Source: Streptomyces ureilyticus (GTDB lineage Bacteria > Actinomycetota > Actinomycetes > Streptomycetales > Streptomycetaceae). Taken from it: 57,723 nucleotides of DNA. Position numbers and translations under genes: made by a program. How positions within the stretch are numbered: the first letter of the stretch is position 1; each line of letters starts with the position of its first letter. The stretch spans positions 1-57,723 of the forward strand of contig NZ_JAAKZX010000039.1 in the NCBI RefSeq assembly GCF_011045025.1, written 5' to 3'. The notes under the pieces were generated by a model. The model had not been told where the DNA came from. It did not search any database and worked only from the letters and a program-made list of their open reading frames with translations. This document shows, piece after piece, positions 24,285 through 33,514 of this stretch.

Positions 24285-26705
24285 ATGACTTCGACGTCCA
24301 CACCGCTCACCCTGCCCGTGCTGCCGCTCGACGACGAGGTCGTGCTGCCCGGGATGGTGGTGCCCCTGGACCTGAACGATGCCGATGTACGAGCCGCGGT
24401 GGAGGCCGCGCAGGCCGCCGCACGGTCCAGTGGAAGCAGCAAGCCGAAGGTGCTGCTTGTTCCACGGATCGACGGGACGTACGTGAGCACGGGTGTGCTC
24501 GGGACCGTCGAGCAGGTCGGCAGGCTGGCCGACGGTGACCCGGGTGCGCTGATCCGCGGGCGTGGGCGGGTGAAGATCGGGGCCGGGACCACCGGGCCCG
24601 GCGCCGCGCTGTGGGTCGAGGGGACCAGGCTCGACGAGAGCGTGCCCGATCCGCTGCCCGGTCAATTGGCCGACCTCGTCAAGGAGTACAAGGCCCTCGC
24701 CACCAGCTGGCTGCGCAAGCGCGGTGCCTGGCAGGTGGTCGACCGGGTGCAGGCGATCGACGACGTGTCCGCCCTGGCCGACAACTCCGGGTACTCGCCC
24801 TTCCTGACCACCGCACAGAAGGTCGAGCTCCTCGAAACCGCCGACCCCGCCGCCCGGCTGAAGATCGCCACCGAGCAGCTCCGCGAGCACCTCGCCGAGC
24901 AGGATGTCGCCGAGTCCATCGCCAAGGACGTACAGGAAGGCGTCGACAAGCAGCAGCGCGAGTTCCTGCTGCGACGGCAACTCGAGGCCGTACGCAAGGA
25001 GTTGCGCGAGCTGAACGGTGAGCAGGACGGCGAGGAGTCCGACGACTACCGGGCCCGCGTCGAGGCCGCCGATCTGCCCGAGAAGGTCCGCGAGGCCGCC
25101 CTCAAGGAGGTCGACAAGCTGGAGCGGTCGAGCGACCAGTCGCCCGAGGGGTCGTGGATCCGGACCTGGCTCGACACCGTCCTCGAGCTGCCCTGGAACG
25201 AGCGCACGCAGGACGAGTACGACATTCAGGGCGCCCAGGCGGTGCTGGATGCCGAGCACGCCGGACTTGAGGACGTGAAGGAGCGGATCACCGAGTACCT
25301 GGCGGTACGCAAGCGGCGCAACGACCGCGGGCTGGGTGTGGTCGGCGGGCGCCGCGGCGGGGCCGTGCTCGCGCTCGTCGGGCCTCCCGGTGTCGGCAAG
25401 ACCAGCCTCGGCGAGTCCGTCGCGCACGCGATGGGGCGCAAGTTCGTACGGGTCGCCCTCGGCGGCGTACGCGACGAGGCCGAGATCCGCGGTCACCGGC
25501 GTACGTACGTGGGCGCGCTGCCCGGTCGTATCGTCCGCGCCATCAAGGAGGCCGGGTCCATGAACCCGGTCGTGCTCCTGGACGAGATCGACAAGGTCGG
25601 CTCCGACTTCCGGGGCGACCCCGCCGCCGCCCTGCTCGAAGTCCTCGACCCCGCCCAGAACCACACCTTCCGCGACCACTACCTGGAGGTCGAACTCGAC
25701 CTGAGCGACGTGGTGTTCCTGGCCACGGCCAACGTCCTGGAAGCCATTCCGGAGGCACTGCTCGACCGGATGGAGCTCGTACGGCTCGACGGCTACACCG
25801 AGGACGAGAAGGTCGTCATCGCCAGGGACCATCTGCTGCCGCGGCAGTTGGAGCGGGCCGGGCTGGAAGAGGCCGAAGTCGCCCTCGACGAGAGCGCGTT
25901 GCGCAAGCTCGCCGGTGAGTACACGCGGGAAGCGGGTGTACGGAACCTGGAGCGGGCCATCGCACGGCTGCTCCGCAAGGTCGCCGCGCAGCACGAACTC
26001 GGCGAGCGGAAGCTGCCGTTCACCGTCGGCGAGGGCGATCTGCGCGGGCTGATAGGCCGGCCGCACCATGTGCCCGAGTCCGCCCAGGACCCGGCCGAGC
26101 GCCGTACGGCCGTTCCCGGTGTCGCCACCGGACTCGCGGTCACCGGCGCGGGTGGTGATGTGCTGTACGTGGAGGCGTCGCTGGCCGATCCCGAGACGGG
26201 TGCCTCCGGTCTGACCCTCACTGGTCAGCTCGGCGACGTGATGAAGGAGTCCGCGCAGATCGCGCTCTCCTTCCTCCGCTCGCACGGCGCCGAACTCGAG
26301 CTGCCCGTGGGCGACTTGAAGGACCGGGGCGTACACATCCACTTCCCGGCGGGCGCCGTCCCCAAGGACGGACCGAGCGCGGGCGTCACGATGACGACGG
26401 CTCTCGCCTCGCTGCTGAGCGGACGGCTCGTCCGTACGGATGTGGCGATGACCGGTGAGGTCTCGTTGACCGGGCGGGTGCTGCCCATCGGTGGCGTCAA
26501 GCAGAAGCTGCTGGCCGCGCATCGGGCCGGTGTCAACACCGTCATCATTCCCAAGCGGAACGAGGCCGATCTGGACGATGTGCCCGCCGAGGTTCTGTCG
26601 AAGCTCGACGTGCACGCCGTCACGGATGTTCGGCAGGTGCTGGAGCTGGCGTTGTCGCCTGCCGCGAGCGGGGCGGCGGCGGAGGAGGTTCCGGTGGCGG
26701 CGTGA
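24285..26705 (+). CDS. lon: ATP-dependent protease Lon (La)
   Basis: 806 aa. N-terminal LON domain (LPVLPLDDEVVLPGMVVPL), coiled region with FLLRRQLEAVRKELREL, AAA+ module with Walker A GPPGVGKTS and Walker B VVLLDEIDKVG, sensor and arginine regions, and protease domain with catalytic Ser in PKDGPSAGVTM and Lys in GGVKQKLLAA. Degrades misfolded and regulatory proteins in the cytoplasm. ATG 24285 follows a GGGGAG ribosome site. The HAIR box 22 bp upstream implies HspR control. Monocistronic, ending at a hairpin. Confidence 0.97.
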   Translation: MTSTSTPLTLPVLPLDDEVVLPGMVVPLDLNDADVRAAVEAAQAAARSSGSSKPKVLLVPRIDGTYVSTGVLGTVEQVGRLADGDPGALIRGRGRVKIGAGTTGPGAALWVEGTRLDESVPDPLPGQLADLVKEYKALATSWLRKRGAWQVVDRVQAIDDVSALADNSGYSPFLTTAQKVELLETADPAARLKIATEQLREHLAEQDVAESIAKDVQEGVDKQQREFLLRRQLEAVRKELRELNGEQDGEESDDYRARVEAADLPEKVREAALKEVDKLERSSDQSPEGSWIRTWLDTVLELPWNERTQDEYDIQGAQAVLDAEHAGLEDVKERITEYLAVRKRRNDRGLGVVGGRRGGAVLALVGPPGVGKTSLGESVAHAMGRKFVRVALGGVRDEAEIRGHRRTYVGALPGRIVRAIKEAGSMNPVVLLDEIDKVGSDFRGDPAAALLEVLDPAQNHTFRDHYLEVELDLSDVVFLATANVLEAIPEALLDRMELVRLDGYTEDEKVVIARDHLLPRQLERAGLEEAEVALDESALRKLAGEYTREAGVRNLERAIARLLRKVAAQHELGERKLPFTVGEGDLRGLIGRPHHVPESAQDPAERRTAVPGVATGLAVTGAGGDVLYVEASLADPETGASGLTLTGQLGDVMKESAQIALSFLRSHGAELELPVGDLKDRGVHIHFPAGAVPKDGPSAGVTMTTALASLLSGRLVRTDVAMTGEVSLTGRVLPIGGVKQKLLAAHRAGVNTVIIPKRNEADLDDVPAEVLSKLDVHAVTDVRQVLELALSPAASGAAAEEVPVAA

Positions 26706-26726
26706 CGGACGCCACCGGGAGGTGAG

Positions 26727-26759
26727 AAGGCCCGGGTTCCCTTGCGGGGCCCGGGTCTT
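26727..26759 (+). terminator. Hairpin terminator of lon
   Basis: AAGGCCCGGG (26727-26736) pairs with CCCGGGTCTT (26750-26759) with one mismatch, 22 bp after the lon stop, followed by TCGCG. Confidence 0.7.
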
Positions 26760-26849
26760 CGCGTACGTCCGGGAAATACCCCCGGAGCTGCGGGAATGAC
26801 TAAGCTTCGGCCAACTTTCAGGATCGGGCGAGCAGAGTCAGGGGCCGAT

Positions 26850-27332
26850 GTGGGTGAGGGTGGAAACGGTGAGGGGCAGCCGTTGCGGGCGGGGCAGGGT
26901 GTGGATCAGGAATTCCTGGCCCTGGAGCGGGAGTTGACCGTTCTGCTGCGGCGCGCGCGGGCCTCTTCCGGGGAGATGGCCCGGGAGGTTCACCCCGATC
27001 TGGAGTCCGCCGCGTACGGACTGCTCGCACGCCTGGATGAGCGCAGCGGTCAGCGTGCCACCGAGCTCGCCGCCTTCATCGGCGTCGGCAAGGCCACCAT
27101 GTCCCGGCAGCTGAGGGCTCTCGAAGAGCTGGGCCTCATCGCCCGCGAGCCCGACCCCGCCGACGGCCGCGCCTGGCTCGTCCACCTGACGGATGAGGGC
27201 CGGGCCCGGTTCCGTACGGTGCGGGATGCGCGGCGGGCGCGCTACGTGCGGCAGCTCGCGAACTGGGACCGTAAGGAAGTCGCTGAACTGGCCCGGCTGC
27301 TTCACCAGTTGAACCGGAGAAGTGAGGGCTGA
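26850..27332 (+). CDS. MarR-family transcriptional regulator
   Basis: 160 aa. The winged helix is clear: RATELAAFIGVGKATMSRQLRALEELGLIAREPDPADGRAW, where the DxRxW wing and recognition helix are intact. The GTG at 26850, with AGGGG 5 bp upstream, is preferred; an ATG at 26796 in frame would add 18 residues and overlap a possible TAAGCT -10. Binds as a dimer, usually as repressor responding to aromatic or oxidative ligands. No obvious divergent target; lon is separated by a terminator. Confidence 0.85.
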   Translation: MGEGGNGEGQPLRAGQGVDQEFLALERELTVLLRRARASSGEMAREVHPDLESAAYGLLARLDERSGQRATELAAFIGVGKATMSRQLRALEELGLIAREPDPADGRAWLVHLTDEGRARFRTVRDARRARYVRQLANWDRKEVAELARLLHQLNRRSEG

Positions 27333-27376
27333 ACTCCGGGGGAGTGCAGGCGGAGTGCAGGTGGCGAGCAGGTGGA

Positions 27377-28162
27377 TCAAAACTCCACGTACACCACCGT
27401 CGCGTCATCATGCGCCTTGGCCCGCCCCAGGAACTCCCGCTCCGTATCGGCCCGTTCGAGTGCCCGCACCCGGTCCACAAGCGCCTGCGCCCCCTCCTTC
27501 CGCACCAGCGTGACGAGGTCCGCCCAGTCGCCCTGCCGGAACTTCTCGACCCAGCGCGTGGCGCCGTCCGTCAGCGCGGTGAGCGTGCGGACTTCGGTGC
27601 GCGGGAGCGTGCCGGTCACCGCGCGGGCCGCCACCGACCGGTCCGCGGCGGCGGTGAAGAAGCCGCCCTCCTTGTTGCGGATCGTCGCGTCGGTGATCGC
27701 GTGTGTGGCCAGGGAGGCGCGGGGGACGCGAGCGAGGCGGTCGTCGAGGAGGGGGGTGACCGTGCCGGAAGGGGACTCGGCGAGGAGGGCGGAGTCGGAG
27801 AGGACCAGGTACTCGATCTCGTGCGCGGACCAGCGGGCGAGGACCACAGTTGCCTGAGGGGTTCGTGGGTGAGAAAGGTCACAGGTGGCGCGATGGGCGT
27901 CTGCGGTGCGTGAGATGGCCTGGGCCAGCACCTCGGCGAGGGTGAGATCTCGCCGTGAAGCGGACAGTTCGCTCAGCGCTCCGCCGAGCCGTGCCGTGAA
28001 CCACGGGACCGAGTGCCGGCATCCCACTTCGGTCGCCGGTGGAGTCACTCCGTCAAGCACGACAAGTGAACCGCCCTGACCGGAGGCGGGGAGTCCGGCC
28101 GCTGCGTAGTCCTCGTTCGGGCGGGCAGGATCACCGGGGACCGAGATCAGTTCCGTGCGCAT
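27377..28162 (-). CDS. PP2C-like protein phosphatase
   Basis: 261 aa. PP2C-type metal motifs are recognisable: ARPNEDYAAAG, SLVVLDGVTPP, LVLSDSALL, and AHDDATVVYVEF near the C-terminus. Residues are more divergent than in SpoIIE-type enzymes and no sensor domain is present. Likely a manganese-dependent Ser/Thr phosphatase of the cytoplasm. ATG 28162 is the first Met of a conserved-looking start (MRTELISVPGD). Convergent with the MarR gene, divergent from the conservon. Confidence 0.8.
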   Translation of the reverse strand: MRTELISVPGDPARPNEDYAAAGLPASGQGGSLVVLDGVTPPATEVGCRHSVPWFTARLGGALSELSASRRDLTLAEVLAQAISRTADAHRATCDLSHPRTPQATVVLARWSAHEIEYLVLSDSALLAESPSGTVTPLLDDRLARVPRASLATHAITDATIRNKEGGFFTAAADRSVAARAVTGTLPRTEVRTLTALTDGATRWVEKFRQGDWADLVTLVRKEGAQALVDRVRALERADTEREFLGRAKAHDDATVVYVEF

Positions 28163-28518
28163 TCGGCCAGTCTGCACGAGCCCTTCACAAGCTTCGTCAA
28201 AGGCTGGCAATCGTCGCCGAATTGGCGCGGAGTAGCAGGTCACCCGCCTGAAATGAGGCGGAATAATCGGCTCCGCCGGAGCACGGCGGCGCATCTTGCC
28301 ACCGGCTGCCGCGGGAGTCCACCCGGCCCGCCGCGCAAGGTCGCTGCACAGGCCAGAAGAACTTGCCCACCCCTGCCCCACCGATGTTCACTCCTTTGGG
28401 TGGCGGGTCAGGCGTTGCGGGGCCACTGCCCACCGGCACTGGGAGGGTCGGGAGCCGTAACGGTGGCGACACGTTCGTTGACGGACCGTCACCAGGCCCA
28501 CGGGTACACGAGTCAAGA
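28163..28518. other. 356-bp divergent region between PP2C-like gene and conservon
   Basis: No separate gene is supported; ORFs here lack ribosome sites. A short perfect inverted repeat (CCGCCT, 6 bp, AGGCGG) is at 28244-28261. The conservon frame stays open from 28363, so a longer CvnA start cannot be ruled out. No strong -35/-10 pair is obvious. Confidence 0.45.
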
Positions 28519-31500
28519 ATGCGAGCATCGGTGCAGAAGATGCGGCCTCGGCGCAAAGGCAGTCAGTCGGCCTCGGGAGAGGCCTCCGGGCGCACGCCGG
28601 GCTCCCCGGACTCTCCGGAGCCCGCGTCGTCGGCGGCGCCGGGCCGCACCCGGAACTCCCCGGCAGGAAAGCCGAGTTACCCCGACCCCGCCGGAGCTGC
28701 TGGAAACGCCGGAAGGGGCCGCCCCGCCCACGTACGCACCCGGCTCATCGTCGCCGTCGCCGTGGTCGCCGCCGCGATCGCCGCGGCCGGTGCCCCCTCC
28801 ATCGTCACCGCCTCGAGCGATCTGAACGACTCCCAGAACCTGGTCACGCTCGCCGACCAGACCAAGGACGCGCTGACCCTCGCCCACGCGCTCGCCGACG
28901 AACGCGACGAGGTCACCTCCTACATCGCGGCCGGCCGCCCCGACGGCGAGGGCCCCTCCGAGCGGCACAGTGCCCGCGTCGACCGGCAGGTCGACGAGCT
29001 GAGCACCGAGGAGGCGCCAGCCGAGCTGCGCAAGGACCTCGGCGAGATCTCCTCCGTACGCAGAGCGGCGCTCACCGGCGAGAGCACCGCTCTCGAAGCG
29101 CATCAGGCGTACTCCGCCGCCATCGCCGAACTCCACGGCCTCGCCGAGGACCTGGCCGAGCGGCTGCCGCCCCGCGCGGGCTCCGGGGCGCACGCGCTCG
29201 CCGACCTCGACACAGCCGTCCAGCAGGCCGCCGCCACCCGCGGACTGCTCCTCGCCGCACTGAACGTGCCCACCAAGACCGAGACCGTCACCGACCCGGC
29301 CACCGGCGAGACCAGCAGGGAGATCACGTCGTCCACGGCCGACACTCGGACGCGTAACGCCCTCAGCGCCGCCGCCCAGCAGGCGAACGTCCGCGAGCAG
29401 GCCGCGCTCGCCGACTTCCACGACGCGGCGCCCAGCACCGACAGCGCCTCGTACTACTCCACGGTGACCGGCCCCGACGTCACCTCCGCCGAGAAGTACC
29501 TCGCCACCCTCGTCGACCGGGCGACCCTCTCCGAGTCCGAACTCGGCACCGACCCCCGGAAACTGGACGCCGCGCTCTCCGCCCGCGTCGAGCAGATGCG
29601 CGGCATCGAGGCCTCCCTCAACAGCCAACGGGCCAAGGATCTCGCCCAGTTGCGCGACGACGACGTCACCGCGCTGGAGATCCGCATCGCGCTCCTCGGC
29701 TTCCTGATGCTGATCGCCGTCGGCGTCTCCACGGCCATGGCCCGTACGCTGACCCGCCCGCTGGCCGTGCTCCGCCTCGGCTCGGCCCGGCTCGCCGCCG
29801 ACCCGGCCTCCCAGGAGCCGGTGAAGTTCACCGGCCGCGACGACGAGTTCGCCCAGGTCGTACGCTCCGTCAACGCGCTGCACGCGCACGCCGTCGCGCT
29901 CCAGGAGCGGCTGACGAGCCTGGAGGGCGACCGCAAACACCTCATCGGCCAACGGCAGCACATGGCCGACGAGCGCGACAAGCTGCGCCGCGAACTCGCC
30001 GAGGCCGCCTCCCATTTGGCGCAGGTACGGCAGAGCATCCACGGCACCTTCGTCAACCTCTCGCTGCGCACCCTCGGCCTCGTCGAGCGGCAGCTCTCCG
30101 TCATCGAGCAGCTCGAGGAACGCGAGCAGGACCCCGATCGGCTCGCCACGCTCTTCCGCCTCGACCACCTCGCCACCGTCATGCGCCGCCACAGCGAGAA
30201 CCTGCTGGTCCTCGCCGGTGCCGAACACGGCCACCAGCACCCCGAGCCGGTCCCGCTCGTCGATGTCGCACGCGCCGCTGTCAGCGAGATCGAGCGCTAC
30301 GAACGGGTACGGATCGCCGCGCTGCCGCCGCACGCGCACCTCGCCGGGTTCGCGGCGGACGACATCAGCCACCTGATGGCCGAACTCATGGAGAACGCCA
30401 CGTCGTTCTCGCCGCCCGACATTCCCGTCGAGGTCTCGGGCTGGCTCCTGGAAAGCGGCGAGATCATGCTCTCCGTCCAGGACGAGGGCATCGGCATGAC
30501 CACCGACCGGCTCGACCAGCTCAACGCCCGCCTCTCGGACTTCGACCCCGAAGACGCGTACGACACCTACGACCAGGAGAGCGGCGAGGGTCTCGGGCTC
30601 GGCCTGTACGTGGTGGCGCGGCTCGCACACCGGCACGGCGTACGGGTACGGCTGCGCGAGCAGAAGCAGGGCGGTATCGCGGCGGTCGTGGTTCTGCCCA
30701 AGTCGCTGCTCGCCGCCGCTCCCGCCGTGGCGGTCCCCTCGTCGACCCACCCGGCACTCGGCGGCGCCCGGTCGCTGTCGTTCCCCGGCGCCGACTCCGA
30801 GGCCAACTCCAATGTGCTGCACGGCCGTTCGGGCCAATCGGGCCATTCGAGCGGGGATCCGCTGATCGCGGCGGCGGAAGAGGCGGCACGGGACGACACC
30901 GGTGCCGATTCCGACGCCGGCGCCGATTCCGGCACGGGCACCCGGGACGACGAGGCGGCGCCCGCCGATTCCGAGACCGGCGCCGAGGGGTTCGTACGGG
31001 AGGAAGCGGCGTCCTCCGCGCTCGCCGATTCCGGCACCGGCGCCGAGGGGTTCGTACGGGACGATGCCGCGTCCTTGGCGCCCGCCGATTCCGGCACCGG
31101 CGCCGGGGACGTCGTACGCGACGGCGCCGCGCCCTTCGCGCTCGCCGATTCCGAGACTGGCGCCGAGGGGTTCGTACGGGACGATGCCGCGTCCTTCGCG
31201 CCCGCCGATTCCGGCACCGGCGCCGGGGAAGCCGTACGCGACGACGCGGCGCCCTTCGCACCGGAAGCCGAGGCCGCGCCGGCTGAATCGGCTCAGCAGG
31301 CAGAGTCCGCTCGGCCCGCCGAGGATCCAGAGCGGCCGGAAACCGCTGAGCCCTCTGCGCCCGCTCAGGCCTGGGAATCTGCCGAACCTCTTGTGCCCGC
31401 TGAGCCCTCGGAGTCTGCCGAGCCTCCCGAGCAATCCGGGCCCCCCGAGCCCTCCGCCCCCGAGACCACCATGGCGCTCATCGCCATCCCCGCGCAGGCC

Positions 31501-31935
31501 GGCAACCCCGACCCGTACGCCATCGGCCCCGACTCGCACGAGCGGGCCCACGACGACCGTTTCGCACACGATCGTTTCGCCGATGAGCGGGTCGCAGGCC
31601 AACAGGTCGCAGCCGCACCGGTCGCGGACGAACCCGAGCGGGTCACCGACAAGGGCCTGCCCAAGCGGACGCCCAAGGTCAACGCGCCCGCCCCGGCGGC
31701 CAGGCCGCGCGCGGCGTCCGTGGACGCCGAGGCGCTGCGCCGCAGGCTGGGCGGGTTCCACCGCGGGGCGATCGAGGGCCGCCGCGACGTCGAGGCGGAG
31801 CTCGCCGAGCAGCAGACGGCGCGCACGGCGGAGCGCGAGCGCGCATCAGAACCCGTACGGGAACGCGCAGCGGAAGTCGTGGAAACCGAGGGGGACAACG
31901 TCCAGGGGGACACTGTCGAGGAGGCAAGCAGTTGA
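28519..31935 (+). CDS. cvnA: Conservon sensor kinase-like ATPase, CvnA type, with tandem-repeat tail
   Basis: 1138 aa. A cytoplasmic basic leader, one membrane helix (about residues 76-95), a long extracellular nitrate/nitrite-sensing-like helical domain, a second helix (about 395-415), HAMP, a dimerisation region with FRLDHLATVMRRHSENLLVLAG in place of a canonical His box, and an ATPase domain with N box MAELMENATSFSPP, G1 DEGIGM and G2 GEGLGLGLYVVARLA. The tail (from about residue 735) is Ala/Asp/Glu-rich with five 20-aa repeats. ATG 28519 is chosen as the first residue before the basic leader; the ribosome site is poor. Stop overlaps the roadblock gene start. Confidence 0.9.
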   Translation: MRASVQKMRPRRKGSQSASGEASGRTPGSPDSPEPASSAAPGRTRNSPAGKPSYPDPAGAAGNAGRGRPAHVRTRLIVAVAVVAAAIAAAGAPSIVTASSDLNDSQNLVTLADQTKDALTLAHALADERDEVTSYIAAGRPDGEGPSERHSARVDRQVDELSTEEAPAELRKDLGEISSVRRAALTGESTALEAHQAYSAAIAELHGLAEDLAERLPPRAGSGAHALADLDTAVQQAAATRGLLLAALNVPTKTETVTDPATGETSREITSSTADTRTRNALSAAAQQANVREQAALADFHDAAPSTDSASYYSTVTGPDVTSAEKYLATLVDRATLSESELGTDPRKLDAALSARVEQMRGIEASLNSQRAKDLAQLRDDDVTALEIRIALLGFLMLIAVGVSTAMARTLTRPLAVLRLGSARLAADPASQEPVKFTGRDDEFAQVVRSVNALHAHAVALQERLTSLEGDRKHLIGQRQHMADERDKLRRELAEAASHLAQVRQSIHGTFVNLSLRTLGLVERQLSVIEQLEEREQDPDRLATLFRLDHLATVMRRHSENLLVLAGAEHGHQHPEPVPLVDVARAAVSEIERYERVRIAALPPHAHLAGFAADDISHLMAELMENATSFSPPDIPVEVSGWLLESGEIMLSVQDEGIGMTTDRLDQLNARLSDFDPEDAYDTYDQESGEGLGLGLYVVARLAHRHGVRVRLREQKQGGIAAVVVLPKSLLAAAPAVAVPSSTHPALGGARSLSFPGADSEANSNVLHGRSGQSGHSSGDPLIAAAEEAARDDTGADSDAGADSGTGTRDDEAAPADSETGAEGFVREEAASSALADSGTGAEGFVRDDAASLAPADSGTGAGDVVRDGAAPFALADSETGAEGFVRDDAASFAPADSGTGAGEAVRDDAAPFAPEAEAAPAESAQQAESARPAEDPERPETAEPSAPAQAWESAEPLVPAEPSESAEPPEQSGPPEPSAPETTMALIAIPAQAGNPDPYAIGPDSHERAHDDRFAHDRFADERVAGQQVAAAPVADEPERVTDKGLPKRTPKVNAPAPAARPRAASVDAEALRRRLGGFHRGAIEGRRDVEAELAEQQTARTAERERASEPVRERAAEVVETEGDNVQGDTVEEASS
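30961..31260 (+). repeat. Five tandem 60-bp (20-aa) repeats in the CvnA tail
   Basis: Five units of exactly 60 bp encode variants of ADSGTGAEGFVRDDAASFAP. Units alternate between two types (AEGFVRDDAAS and AG-D/E-VVRDDAAP), suggesting duplication of a two-unit block. A partial degenerate unit precedes at about 30904-30960. Confidence 0.9.
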
Positions 31936-32438
31936 AGGCGCCGAGTACCTTCGGACTGAGCAATGAGGCCCGCAATCTGCACTGGCTGCTGACGAACCTC
32001 GTCGAGGAGGTGCCGGGCATCCTGTCGGTCGCGGTGGTCTCCTCCGACGGTCTGCTGCTGCTCTCCTCCGACCCCGGGAGGAACGCGGAGGCCGTCGCGG
32101 TGGCGGGCACCGGCGGGCCCACCGGCCCCAGGGGCTCCTCCGCCGACCTGGCCACCGTCGTCTCCGGCATCGGCAGCCTCACCATCGGTGCCGCACGGCT
32201 GATGGACTCCGGCGGCGTCAAGCAGACGATGGTCGCGATGGAGGAGGGCAGCCTCTTCGTCATGTCGATCAGCGACGGCTCGCTGCTCGGCGTGCACGGC
32301 GCCCCGGACTGCGACATGAGCGTCGTCGCGTACCACATGGCGCTCTTCGTGGGCCGCGCCGGGCACGTCCTGACCCCCGAACTCCGCAGCGAGCTGCGCC
32401 AGTCGATAGAGGACGCGTCGATAGGGAGCACCCAGTGA
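31932..32438 (+). CDS. cvnB: Conservon roadblock/LC7-domain protein, CvnB
   Basis: 168 aa. LHWLLTNLVEEVPGILSVAVVSSDGLLL is the roadblock/LC7 opening. The family acts as regulator or GTPase-activating partner of MglA/CvnD-like GTPases at the membrane-bound sensor complex (known of conservons). TTG 31932 overlaps the CvnA stop (TTGA) and has GAGGAGG 8 bp upstream, which decides this start. Next gene overlaps by GTGA. Confidence 0.92.
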   Translation: MKAPSTFGLSNEARNLHWLLTNLVEEVPGILSVAVVSSDGLLLLSSDPGRNAEAVAVAGTGGPTGPRGSSADLATVVSGIGSLTIGAARLMDSGGVKQTMVAMEEGSLFVMSISDGSLLGVHGAPDCDMSVVAYHMALFVGRAGHVLTPELRSELRQSIEDASIGSTQ

Positions 32439-32848
32439 GCAGCCAGGCGCCCAAGCTTCCGATACGCGGCGGCGACAGAAAACCGGCCCGCGTACGCCCG
32501 TACTCGCTCACCGGCGGCCGTACGCGCTTCGGCCACGTACTGCTCGTCGAGACCTTCGTGGCGAGCACCGCAGCGCTCGAAGCCCCCGAGGAACGGCGGG
32601 AGTTGACGAACGGCTCCCTCAACACCCGTGTCATGCCCGAGATGCGGGCCATCGTCGAACTCTGCCGCCGCATGCGGACCGTGGCCGAGATCGCCGCGCT
32701 GCTGAAGATGCCGCTCGGCGTGGTCCGCGTACTCATCAGCGATCTGGCGGATCAGGGAAAGATCCGCGTGTACGGAACCGGTCACGGCCCGGGACAGCCG
32801 GACCGCGCACTGCTCGAAAGGGTGCTGAATGGACTCCGCCGTCTCTGA
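32435..32848 (+). CDS. cvnC: Conservon DUF742 protein, CvnC
   Basis: 137 aa. The DUF742 pattern is complete: VRPYSLTGGRTR, an LVETFV-like segment, a winged-helix-like MRTVAEIAALLKMPLGVVRVLISDLADQGKI, and an LLERVLNGL end. The HTH-like part is known in CvnC but the domain's role is unclear; it binds the kinase and roadblock partner. GTG 32435 overlaps the CvnB stop; the last 20 bp overlap CvnD. Confidence 0.92.
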   Translation: MSSQAPKLPIRGGDRKPARVRPYSLTGGRTRFGHVLLVETFVASTAALEAPEERRELTNGSLNTRVMPEMRAIVELCRRMRTVAEIAALLKMPLGVVRVLISDLADQGKIRVYGTGHGPGQPDRALLERVLNGLRRL

Positions 32849-33467
32849 GGCCGCCGCCGAACCCATAGCCGTCCCGGACGCGGACGAGAGCCTTCAGGCC
32901 TGGCAGACGGACCCGACGCGCGCCCCGATCGCCACGAAGATCGTGGTGGCGGGCGGCTTCGGCGTCGGCAAGACCACGCTCGTCGGCGCCGTCTCGGAGA
33001 TCACGCCCCTCGAGACCGAGGCGCTGATGACCGAGGCGAGCGAGGACACCGACGATCTCACCGCGACGCCCGAGAAGCTGACGACGACCGTGGCCATGGA
33101 CTTCGGCCGCATCACGCTCGACGACGACCTGGTGCTCTACCTCTTCGGCACACCGGGCCAGCAGCGGTTCTGGTTCATGTGGGACGACCTTGTCCGCGGG
33201 GCGATCGGCGCGGTCGTCCTCGCCGACACTCGCCGCCTGAAGGACTGCTTCCCCGCCCTCGACTACTTCGAGAGCTGCGGACTGCCGTACGTCGTCGCCG
33301 TCAACCACTTCGACGGCACCGAGCGGTACGAACCCGAAGACGTACGCGAGGCCCTCACCGTGCCCGCCCACATACCCGTCATGATCATGGACGCGCGCCG
33401 CCGGATCTCGGTGATCGAGACCCTGCTGGCCCTCGTCGGCCACGCGCTCGCCGTCAGCCCCGAGTAA
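32829..33467 (+). CDS. cvnD: Conservon small GTPase, CvnD
   Basis: 212 aa. P-loop VVAGGFGVGKTTLVGAV, G2/G3 region TTTVAMDFGRI then LFGTPGQQRF (the family's DxxGQ is changed to TPGQ, as usual in CvnD), and base-specificity VAVNHFDG (NHFD in place of NKxD). Arf/MglA-like ATP/GTP-binding protein forming the output of the conservon complex. Overlap with CvnC by 20 bp. A flavin monooxygenase follows 47 bp later and may be the effector gene. Confidence 0.93.
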   Translation: MDSAVSEAAAEPIAVPDADESLQAWQTDPTRAPIATKIVVAGGFGVGKTTLVGAVSEITPLETEALMTEASEDTDDLTATPEKLTTTVAMDFGRITLDDDLVLYLFGTPGQQRFWFMWDDLVRGAIGAVVLADTRRLKDCFPALDYFESCGLPYVVAVNHFDGTERYEPEDVREALTVPAHIPVMIMDARRRISVIETLLALVGHALAVSPE

Positions 33468-33514
33468 TCGCCAGTAGTTCCAGGTCAGTAGTTCCAGTAG
33501 GAGACAGGACCCGC

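Noticed and set aside
24150..26615. 821-residue frame antisense to lon
   Set aside because: Lon is certain from Walker and catalytic motifs; the reverse frame has no domain or ribosome site.
28513..31761. 1082-residue frame antisense to the conservon kinase
   Set aside because: The plus-strand protein shows HAMP and ATPase motifs and overlaps correctly with cvnB; the antisense product is a compositional shadow.
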